Shown in pieces: positions 6,057 to 12,809 of a DNA stretch of 12,809 nt (positions are counted from its first letter, which is position 1; every line of letters begins with the position of its first letter). The notes beneath the pieces are model-generated. The model was not told where the DNA came from. It ran no database searches and saw only the letters and a program-made list of their open reading frames with translations. Source of the DNA: Nitzschia sp. DOCU1 (lineage: Eukaryota > Bacillariophyta > Bacillariophyceae > Bacillariales > Bacillariaceae); assembly GCA_951394045.1 (NCBI GenBank), contig CATOAN010000035.1:1-12809 (forward strand), read 5' to 3'. Position numbers and translations under genes: made by a program.

Positions 6057-9000
6057 ATGACGTTCCCTGCCGTCGCCGCTGCCAGTAATCCAATCGTGGG
6101 TGCGGCAGCAGAACCGTCCCCTTTGGACCTTTCGGAACGTCTGGTGTGGGCCGAGTGGACCACCAGCGATTCCGATGTTAAGATTTTGTGGCCCGCCTTG
6201 ATCTTTACCGATGTCCAAGAGTTTGATGGCGTGGTTGCCGAAGAAGCCAAGGCTACGAATGACTTTAGTTTCCGATACAAGCTTGCCATGTTGACTTTCG
6301 AGAGGGACGTCCTTGCCCCTAGTGGGGATACCGATAATGCGGAGGATCGTACCCCTCGTGTGGTGCGCTTTCTGGGCCGACCCCTGGGGGACGCGCTAGT
6401 CGTTTGTGCCCGTGAATATTACGACTTTGTTCAGAATCTGCACAACGCGTTAAACGAAGTAGCATTTCAGCCCGATCGATTTCCCCAAGGATTTCAGCTC
6501 TACATGGATTTTCATCGGGGTCTGGAACAAGCCATGGCGATGGTGGCTCAAAAGGCTGGACCTGCCGCCCGTAAAAGCGCTGCTATGGAATCCCTAATGA
6601 TTACCAAGGCGGAACAGAAATGGATAGAAAAGCACGGGAGCTTGCCAGCGGTGACGCAAGCTCCTGCTGCCATTCCAGCAGCTACTACTCAAGAGACGCG
6701 GGGGTCTCTAGAGACTCGTCGTCACCCTCCTGCAAGAGCTATGGCAGCAGCAGCTGCCAGTCCGAACCACAGTGTGGCCGCCGTTTCGTTAGCCGAGTCC
6801 CTGGACAGTCGAATGATGTCTAATACTCCAGCCTCGACGGTAGCTACAGCTCTGGACCACCAGGATGACTTTGCTGCCAAGCAAGGAGCTTCCAAGGATC
6901 ATGATTATTCGAAATTTCCGAAACTAGGTCAACCTTTGGGCAACTGTGCTTGGAAAAGTGCCTGGGTTAATCTGCGTTGCGCTGGCTGGTCTCGACATCT
7001 CGAGAATGAAGAACATCGTTATACTTTTGCGGGGGGACCGGAACATACGTCGGCAGAAATCCAAGAGATTTGTCAAAAACACTATGGATGGAAACCCCAG
7101 CCGAACGATCCGGATCTCAAAGTGCCTGCTGGCCCCAAGGCACCGCCAGCCGCGGCTGCCGCCATCGCTGCGACCCCACCACCGACCCGTTCTCGTCGGA
7201 TTCTGCGAGCTCCGCAATCGGTTGGAAGGGAATATTCCTTTGAGTTTCTGTGGAAGCATAAATGCGTACCCAATGGTTGGAACTATGAGAAACCACGAGG
7301 GAAAAAAGCATCGCTCATCAACTATTACTACCTGCGCCCCGGGTTCACCGTGGACAATTTGGGCGTCGAGGGGCGAGACCACTTTCTCAGCCACTACGAT
7401 GTTTTGGACTGGTGCCACCGAAACCGCTACTATCCAAGTCCCGGCGGGAGCTCGTCAAGCTCTGAAGGAACGGATGGTGGCGATGAGTCGTCCGTGTCTA
7501 CCATGGAGTCCATGGCTGAGGACCCATCGGTCTACGTGCAACAATGTGAAGAAAGGTCAAAAGACGAACCAGAGTCAGAAGAAGAACAAAAGCCTGCTGC
7601 CAAGGGGAAGAGAGGCAGACCACCAGCCAAGAACAAGTCGAAGGCCACCAAGACGGAGCGTTCTCGGCGTAACTATTCCTTTGGCGTCTTGTGGGCTATT
7701 CATTTGGAGCCCAATGAATGGACAATGGTTAGAGCCAAGGGAAACAAATTGTGTGACTATTATTATGTTCGTCCAGGTTTTTCGGTGGAAACCGGCACTT
7801 TGGGAACTCACTATTTTGGTGATACTGACGCAGTCCTCAAGTGGTGCGAGGAAAACAATTACTATCCGGATCCCTCCAGCTGCGAGAGCACGATCGCCAC
7901 GATGGATCGCGACGATGGTACCAGTACATTGGCGCATGGAGACACTACGGACGAAGAAAGCACGAAGCATCCCGCCGAATCTGAAGAGGACGAGGGCACC
8001 GTTGGGGAATATTCCACTCCTGGGACTCGCACCAAACCTCAAGACCCCGGGAAGCCCATCCTTCCGGATCCAACCGACCAGTCTCCCGAGCTCTCTTACG
8101 AACAGAAGTATCTCTGGAAGAATCTTTGGCCCGTTTTGAGGGATACTCGTGGCTGGACCGTTAGTAAGGGCAAGAATAAATTGGACGACTGGTGGTGGAT
8201 GCCTCCTCCCCGCTATCGCGGAAACGATGACGACGGCGAGGAAAGGGAGGGGAGGGACTACTTTACATCCGAACAGGCAGTCATTGATTACTGCAAGGAG
8301 ATGGATCGTCACGCCGACCCTAACACATCGAAGTTGGAGGATCATCGTCGTGAAGAGAGTAGCGTTGCGCCCATGGAAGTAGAGGTTCCAGTTGCGACAC
8401 GACACGCAAAGAACTCGAAAACCACCAAACGTAAAAGGGCAACAAAGAGCGCAGGCGAGCAAAACGAGTCTAAGCAAGGAATGGAAATTGTGTTTGTCGA
8501 ACCCGCTAATAATACAGCGCCTTGGGTAACCGATCCGCTTCCCAGGGATGGGCTGCATGGTTTGGTTCTGGCGGCATCAAACGTCACCTACCGTTCTACT
8601 AATTCCTACCTTCTGCCTGCTGAGTACTCCAAAGATGGCAAGGAAAAACGATTCCAGGATATTTTGGAACTACGCAAGCATATTTGCAGTCTTGGCAGAG
8701 ACAACTACGCTGTCAATCCTAAGGCAGGCGATGACGTTGTGAAGGCCTATGTTCGCTTCATGGACTACGGGTTGGTACCATCGGGGCGGAACCATGATCA
8801 CTTCCGCGTTCCCGAGCTAAATCGTGACCAAGTCATTTACTGTTTGGAAAAAGTTCTCAACTTCAAGCAAGTAGACGGAAAGTGGGTGCCACCCGAATTT
8901 CTCCAAGCTAATGATGCTGCTAAGAATGATGCGAACGTTAAACAAGGCCCGCTCAAGTCTTCTTATGGTTCACTCTCGGAGCTTTGTCGTGCGCTCCGGG

Positions 9001-10568
9001 CTGTCGAGAACCTGGAATGCAAGGAACCCTATAAGGGGCGCAACAGGCAAAAAGACGAATCGAAAGAGAAATGGATGTTGGCATTCCGACTTTCGATTGC
9101 GGAAGACAAAGTCGTCGACAAATTAGACACTGCATCCCCACCTTCCAAGAAAGCTCGAGTCACATCCAAGGCAACCAAAACCAAGCGGAAAGCTCCTGAA
9201 CTTACTCAAGATGAAGATGAATTGAGCTTTACAACGAGTTGCAAGAAGGAACAGACTAACTTTACAGCTTTGACTCCAGTTGAAGAAATTGCTGAACCCC
9301 GCGCCGACGGCGAGATGAACAGTCATCAGGAAAGCGGAGAGCAGAACTCAGCCAAGAAAGGGCGGAAGCGTCCCTCGCAAACGTCTACTTCGAAGAAGAC
9401 CAAGAAGCAGAAGGAAGTGAACGATTTTGTTGATTTGCTGGTCAAGGCGGATCCTTCTGCCCCCGCCCCATGGGCTAACCTCGCTATGCGAAGAGATTTG
9501 TATCCTCTTGCCCGAGCTCTCGGCGTATCGTATAATAATGGAAACTACTATCTTCCCGGTGAGAGAGCGTCGATTGCGAAAGAGTCCATCGACGCAATTC
9601 TCGTGCACTTTTGTACTTATGGTGGCTATGACCTCAGCCCACTCGACCAAGACGAAAAGGCTGAAGTCATGCGCCGAATCCGTGGTGCCAATGTGCCTAT
9701 TCAACCAAGTCGATGGAAGGACTATCGTATGCTGAAAGATTCGGAAGGAATTCAGATCTTGAAGGCGTTCGGGTTCGAAGATCAACCAGAAGGAAACTGG
9801 ACAGTCCCACCCAAATTGTTGGAATGGAAGAACTATGACGAGACTGCCCCTTTGCTTCAAAATCAATACCCGTCACTTGATGATCTCCGTGTTGCGTTGC
9901 GCTGTATTCCAGATTTCGACAGGACGCCCGGGGAGACACGACGTTCCTGTGTTAACGCTGGTCTATTGAAGTCGCACCAGATGGTTGCTTTTCGACTTTG
10001 GCTGGCGTTTGGGCCGGAAGGTCCTACTGATACGACGAACACCAGTAAACGCACCGAAGCTCAGCCGGCACCGGAGTCTGTCGTCGGTGAAACATGTTCT
10101 CCTGATACCGTGCCTGATGGTGTGGCTGTGCCAGCGGACGAGCCTGACAGCTCGGCCGAAGAAGCAATCTCCCAAGACAATCCGGTTTCTGATATTGGCG
10201 ATACACGTTCTCCTGATGCTTTGACTGACGGTGAGAAGGTTCCCGAAGGTCCTACTGATACGACGGAATCCGAAAATCCCACAGAGGACCAGCCAGTGGA
10301 TGAGCCTGAGAACTCGGTCGAAGAAGCTACCTTCAAAGAGGATCCGGCGCCAGTTATTGACAATGCACGCTCTCCGTCCGCTTTGACGTTTGGGAGCCCT
10401 TGTTCCGTGGACGAATCCAAGGTACCACGATTCATGATTCAAATCGAAGGTTCTCCAGCCGCGCCAGGGGGCGCCACGCAGCCCGACGATGAGGATCACT
10501 CAATGACATCAATCAATAATGACGACGACGTAGGCGGGTTTCTCACGCAAGCTTTTCAAGACGAGTAA
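6057..10568 (+). CDS. Large modular nuclear/chromatin-type protein: PWWP-like domain, Trp/Tyr-rich repeats, AT-hook-like motif, duplicated C-terminal module
   Basis: 1503 residues, single exon. The ATG at 6057 is the first in the open frame (upstream codons back to 6018 include no ATG), with A at -3. Residues 27 to about 150 resemble a PWWP domain: LVWAEW (29-34), then ILWPALIF (43-50, in place of PWWPA), then VRFLG and a helical tail. Next come aromatic modules of about 65 residues: a diverged one at 290-345 and clear ones at 393-461, 540-606 and 682-755. The clear ones share F/Y..LW, GW or EW, a YYY-x-RPGF or WWW-x-PP core (423-425, 568-570, 712-714), G-x-D/H-x-F and V-x-x-W/Y-C. RGRP (519-522) is an AT-hook core within a basic linker. 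A second module of about 190 residues occurs twice (821-1015 and 1137-1320), separated by basic nuclear-localisation-like stretches (1029-1048, 1099-1119). The tail from 1321 is acidic, Ser/Pro/Thr-rich and repetitive. A DNA- or nucleosome-binding nuclear role is inferred; no catalytic domain was recognised. Confidence 0.85.
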   Translation: MTFPAVAAASNPIVGAAAEPSPLDLSERLVWAEWTTSDSDVKILWPALIFTDVQEFDGVVAEEAKATNDFSFRYKLAMLTFERDVLAPSGDTDNAEDRTPRVVRFLGRPLGDALVVCAREYYDFVQNLHNALNEVAFQPDRFPQGFQLYMDFHRGLEQAMAMVAQKAGPAARKSAAMESLMITKAEQKWIEKHGSLPAVTQAPAAIPAATTQETRGSLETRRHPPARAMAAAAASPNHSVAAVSLAESLDSRMMSNTPASTVATALDHQDDFAAKQGASKDHDYSKFPKLGQPLGNCAWKSAWVNLRCAGWSRHLENEEHRYTFAGGPEHTSAEIQEICQKHYGWKPQPNDPDLKVPAGPKAPPAAAAAIAATPPPTRSRRILRAPQSVGREYSFEFLWKHKCVPNGWNYEKPRGKKASLINYYYLRPGFTVDNLGVEGRDHFLSHYDVLDWCHRNRYYPSPGGSSSSSEGTDGGDESSVSTMESMAEDPSVYVQQCEERSKDEPESEEEQKPAAKGKRGRPPAKNKSKATKTERSRRNYSFGVLWAIHLEPNEWTMVRAKGNKLCDYYYVRPGFSVETGTLGTHYFGDTDAVLKWCEENNYYPDPSSCESTIATMDRDDGTSTLAHGDTTDEESTKHPAESEEDEGTVGEYSTPGTRTKPQDPGKPILPDPTDQSPELSYEQKYLWKNLWPVLRDTRGWTVSKGKNKLDDWWWMPPPRYRGNDDDGEEREGRDYFTSEQAVIDYCKEMDRHADPNTSKLEDHRREESSVAPMEVEVPVATRHAKNSKTTKRKRATKSAGEQNESKQGMEIVFVEPANNTAPWVTDPLPRDGLHGLVLAASNVTYRSTNSYLLPAEYSKDGKEKRFQDILELRKHICSLGRDNYAVNPKAGDDVVKAYVRFMDYGLVPSGRNHDHFRVPELNRDQVIYCLEKVLNFKQVDGKWVPPEFLQANDAAKNDANVKQGPLKSSYGSLSELCRALRAVENLECKEPYKGRNRQKDESKEKWMLAFRLSIAEDKVVDKLDTASPPSKKARVTSKATKTKRKAPELTQDEDELSFTTSCKKEQTNFTALTPVEEIAEPRADGEMNSHQESGEQNSAKKGRKRPSQTSTSKKTKKQKEVNDFVDLLVKADPSAPAPWANLAMRRDLYPLARALGVSYNNGNYYLPGERASIAKESIDAILVHFCTYGGYDLSPLDQDEKAEVMRRIRGANVPIQPSRWKDYRMLKDSEGIQILKAFGFEDQPEGNWTVPPKLLEWKNYDETAPLLQNQYPSLDDLRVALRCIPDFDRTPGETRRSCVNAGLLKSHQMVAFRLWLAFGPEGPTDTTNTSKRTEAQPAPESVVGETCSPDTVPDGVAVPADEPDSSAEEAISQDNPVSDIGDTRSPDALTDGEKVPEGPTDTTESENPTEDQPVDEPENSVEEATFKEDPAPVIDNARSPSALTFGSPCSVDESKVPRFMIQIEGSPAAPGGATQPDDEDHSMTSINNDDDVGGFLTQAFQDE
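7233..8321 (+). repeat. Three aromatic-rich protein repeat modules within the large CDS
   Basis: Modules at about 7233-7439, 7674-7875 and 8100-8321 are homologous at the protein level. The first two share YSFxxLW, a YYYxRPGF core and a closing NxYYPxP. The third has LWKNLW, GWTVSKGKNK, DDWWWMPP and GRDYFTSEQAVIDYC. Acidic and basic disordered linkers separate them. DNA identity is low, so the duplication is old. A fourth, weaker copy (about 6924-7091) precedes them. Confidence 0.75.
8517..10016 (+). repeat. Duplicated module of about 190 residues within the large CDS
   Basis: Copy 1 is about 8517-9101 and copy 2 about 9465-10016. Shared landmarks in order: APW at the start, a YxxxNxYLLP/YNNGNYYLP motif, an H-x-C segment, xGxWxxPPEFL/NWTVPPKLL, a SLxxLxxALRxxxxxx segment and a closing MxAFRLxxA. 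The same landmark order across both copies supports tandem duplication followed by divergence. The family is not recognised. Confidence 0.75.
10017..10396 (+). repeat. Degenerate tandem repeat in the acidic tail of the large CDS
   Basis: GAAGGTCCTACTGATACGACG occurs at 10017-10037 and again, identical, at 10245-10265, a period of 228 bp (76 codons). The copies also share DEPxxSxEEA and ARSP/TRSP-x-ALTxG. The second copy lacks about 23 residues present in the first, and that extra part itself contains a related VGETCSPDTVPDG motif, so a shorter repeat is nested inside. Confidence 0.75.
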
Positions 10569-10843
10569 GATCTGCGTCTATGATTGGCAAGGATGGAGTG
10601 CCATGTATTAATAGCAAATCTATGCATGTATTTAGTTTTTGATTGGAATGCTGCTTGGTATTTGCGGTCTCGTTTCATCGCCGCTTCAACGTGCAATTTT
10701 TTTTAAGAAAAGGACCGCTACACGAAGGTCCAGGAAACTGCGCGTACAAGGTACCTCTTCAACATGGGAAGAAGAGGTGGACCGTAGTCATTACATAGAA
10801 CGGTAGGGAAAGTATGAATTTGCCTATTTTGTCTATGGATATC
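10569..10843. other. Spacer between two convergent genes, with a hairpin
   Basis: 275 bp that should contain both 3'UTRs. ACCTCTTC (10753-10760) and GAAGAGGT (10771-10778) form an 8-bp perfect hairpin with a 10-base loop. A run of eight T residues lies near 10698-10705. No gene is seen. Confidence 0.4.
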
Positions 10844-12694
10844 CTATTGATGATGGCTGCTTTCACGTCGGCTTCGATGCTGACTGGAAGAACGTTGACT
10901 AGACTTGCGCCGAAGGCTCTTTGAACTTGGCGTCTTGACGATCTTCCTGGTCGGGATGATGACAGCTCCAGCCTCGGAAACTTCGATACTGCAATCATCA
11001 TCTTCATCGTCGTCATCGCCATCGTCATCCAGCGTTAATGCTTGAATATGATTAATCATCCGATCATTCCTGTGGCTTCGTCTCTGACTTCTACGGGAAG
11101 GTGAATGTGGCGACGCGTTCAGTTCCTGTTGAACAAAGTGCGCACCCAGATCACACGACGTCGTTGACTTTCGTGCACTATCGGGTGCTTCCACTCTACG
11201 GTGGCGTCGTTCACTATCACCAGGAGACATCTGCTGGATGTTCTCCATAGCATCAAGCTCAAAGGAGGGAAATGTTTCCAGCGTTTCGCGGCCGGTGGAG
11301 TTGCTGAAAGTCATACGACTCGTGATGGAAGTGCTTCGAGTGCTCCTTGAGCTAGGAGTCTTGGTAGGTGACGACTTGAAGCTCGACGTCGGCTGTTCGG
11401 AGGATCTCCGCAGGATAACATTGGGCGACGCGATAAGACAAACCTCATTTGTGTCTCCAGGGACAAAGTGACGGTCTCCTCCGTGCTTGGAACGGTTGCG
11501 GCGCGAGCCATCATAGTTAGGTTGATATCCTTCGTGTTGCTTTGCCGAGTCCGACTGCACTCGACTGACTCCACGCACTAGTGACGAGTGCCTCTTTGGC
11601 GACTTGTGGTGGTCTGCCGCCGATTCCGATCGGTTACGCTGAATAGAATTACGCGAGTGCTGTCCCGGCGATCGATACGTTGAAACAGGAGTTTGGTGGC
11701 CAATCTTCTTCACCCCAGCTGGGGATATCCTCGAGGTGGAAATAACAGGGGAAGCAAGAACAGGCCTCTTTTGCATCGGAGTTGCTTCCTTGGGCACAAC
11801 AGAATCACGAGAATCTTTTGAGACCTTGGAAGATGAGCAGCTAGGAGCGGTGATCCCTGGAATGTAGAAAGAGTCCCTCTTGGAGGCTTCTGCTTTCTTG
11901 GTAGACGGGGAGGAGGCGGATAAAGCAGAGGCTCTCTTGGAAGTAGTCTTGTTCAGACTGATTCTTCGCTTGCTCTTTTGATTGCCACTGCTAGGGGAAG
12001 GGTCGGGGAGCGGCGACACAAAGTTATTCAGTCCGATTGGAACATCACAGCTTTGGGGGATTTCCTGGCGAGGCGTCTGGTAGTATGAACTGCCCCGACT
12101 GTGGCTAGTTTCAGCGGGCCGAGGAGATGCAAAGAAGTCACTTTGAGAGTCAGATGTAGTTCGGGTCATTGCCTCTGTTTCCAAAGTGCCCATGCTCCTA
12201 CGAGACTTGTGAGCCGAAGGAGTCTGGGGAGCTACACCCATGTCAAAGCTATCAGGAACTAGCCGGCAATATGGGATAGAAGATAGCGAGGCCTCGTTGC
12301 GGTCAGCGTCTTCCTCTTCACTAGAAGATTGATTATCCGATGAAGTGGAGTCTGACTCCGATTCCTCGTCGCTGTAAAGGCAGATTTCGTTGTCGACTGT
12401 GCAATCATCAACAGCCTTCTTGCATTTCCGAGGAATTAGGAAGCCTGCTCCGTCAACCATCAAATCCATCGAGCCGAGCACTGCACTGTGCTTCATACTC
12501 TGCGCCTGCCCTCTTTCCTCTCGCACAAAGGTGACATCATCGTCGTCGATCTCGTTGCCGTGGCGATCCTTTGCTCTTGGAGGGATCCACACTGTTTCGC
12601 CCTTGCTGATAATCTTTTGTGCCGCCGCGATACTTGACAATCTGCTCGATCGCTGCATTTGCTGCTGCCTTTGTTTCATTTCAGCTATCGTCAT
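10844..12694 (-). CDS. Disordered Ser/Arg-rich protein with many proline-directed phosphosite motifs, function unknown
   Basis: 616 residues, single exon, ATG in an ACCATGA context. No known domain was recognised. Residues 1-32 are Gln/Met/Arg-rich and probably helical (AEMKQRQQQMQRSSRLSS). A short more ordered patch is ETVWIPPRAKDRHGNEID (33-50). An acidic Ser block (107-134, SDEESESDSTSSDNQSSSEEE) resembles CK2 targets. The remainder is low-complexity Ser/Arg/Lys/Pro. I count about 19 S-P or T-P sites, of which SPKR, SPTK and SPSR fit the full CDK consensus. Basic RRxS-type sites such as KRRISL also occur. Near the end a run of Asp/Glu (DDDGDDDDEDDD, around 556-567) precedes a short VIIPTRKIV segment and a highly basic Ser/Arg tail. 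A multiply phosphorylated nuclear or cytoskeletal protein is possible. This is inferred from composition only. Confidence 0.75.
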   Translation of the reverse strand: MTIAEMKQRQQQMQRSSRLSSIAAAQKIISKGETVWIPPRAKDRHGNEIDDDDVTFVREERGQAQSMKHSAVLGSMDLMVDGAGFLIPRKCKKAVDDCTVDNEICLYSDEESESDSTSSDNQSSSEEEDADRNEASLSSIPYCRLVPDSFDMGVAPQTPSAHKSRRSMGTLETEAMTRTTSDSQSDFFASPRPAETSHSRGSSYYQTPRQEIPQSCDVPIGLNNFVSPLPDPSPSSGNQKSKRRISLNKTTSKRASALSASSPSTKKAEASKRDSFYIPGITAPSCSSSKVSKDSRDSVVPKEATPMQKRPVLASPVISTSRISPAGVKKIGHQTPVSTYRSPGQHSRNSIQRNRSESAADHHKSPKRHSSLVRGVSRVQSDSAKQHEGYQPNYDGSRRNRSKHGGDRHFVPGDTNEVCLIASPNVILRRSSEQPTSSFKSSPTKTPSSRSTRSTSITSRMTFSNSTGRETLETFPSFELDAMENIQQMSPGDSERRHRRVEAPDSARKSTTSCDLGAHFVQQELNASPHSPSRRSQRRSHRNDRMINHIQALTLDDDGDDDDEDDDCSIEVSEAGAVIIPTRKIVKTPSSKSLRRKSSQRSSSQHRSRRESSHHQ

Positions 12695-12809
12695 GGTACG
12701 GCGTGCTATTTGATGTAGCTGTAGTGTTGTCTGCTTGTATTAACTTGACGACTGATCAACTGCAACAGCAACCAAACTTTTAATCTGAGGCCTTCACTGC
12801 TCAACACAT
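12695..12809. other. Start of the upstream region of the minus-strand disordered-protein gene
   Basis: 115 bp reach the window edge. Only the presumed 5' leader of the 616-residue gene is present; no second gene or clear promoter element is visible. Confidence 0.35.

Noticed and set aside
6946..8139. 397-codon frame overlapping the large gene on the same strand
   Set aside because: It runs in another frame of the coding sequence, is highly Arg/Pro/Thr-rich, and lacks the conserved repeats that the main frame shows.
7575..8558. 327-codon antisense frame
   Set aside because: It mirrors the large coding region; hydrophobic stretches arise from antisense of charged codons and no domain is recognisable.
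1..12809. CRISPR arrays, insertion sequences, tRNA or rRNA genes, viral genes
   Set aside because: No regularly spaced direct repeats, transposase motifs, cloverleaf-like segments, rRNA signatures or viral protein motifs were seen on either strand.

Overview
The window looks like nuclear DNA of a eukaryotic microalga, most likely a diatom (stramenopile). This is inferred from four things: compact genes on both strands, one short GT-AG intron with a branch-point-like CTAAC and a pyrimidine tract, a presequence-bearing hybrid cluster protein, and long proteins rich in Ser/Thr/Asp low-complexity linkers. No species assignment can be made by eye. Bacterial origin is excluded by the intron and by the absence of operon structure.

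Layout: (1) 380-2316 (+), a two-exon gene for a hybrid cluster protein (HCP, hydroxylamine/NO reductase family) with a probable mitochondrial presequence and all cluster ligands present. (2) 2401-3780 (-), a SAM-dependent methyltransferase-fold protein, convergent with HCP across an 84-bp spacer. (3) 3781-4525, a divergent intergenic region with three copies of the E2F-core-like heptamer TTCCCGC/GCGGGAA. (4) 4526-4987 (+), a small secretory protein with a six-cysteine knottin-like framework, a helical FY...KY...KY segment and a C-terminal SEEL that fits the ER-retention pattern. (5) 4988-6056, about 1 kb without a convincing gene, holding a run of inverted repeats. (6) 6057-10568 (+), a 1503-residue single-exon protein. 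It has a PWWP-like N-terminus, three or four aromatic/Trp-rich repeat modules, an AT-hook-like RGRP, a duplicated module of about 190 residues, basic nuclear-localisation-like stretches and a repetitive acidic tail. It is probably a nuclear/chromatin protein. (7) 10844-12694 (-), a 616-residue, largely disordered Ser/Arg-rich protein with many S/T-P sites, convergent with gene 6.

The genes do not form an obvious pathway. HCP is a nitrogen/NO enzyme of the mitochondrion, the small Cys protein belongs to the secretory pathway, and the two large proteins look nuclear. The best candidates for something undescribed are the modular 1503-residue protein, with its two separate repeat families, and the knottin-like/SEEL small protein.
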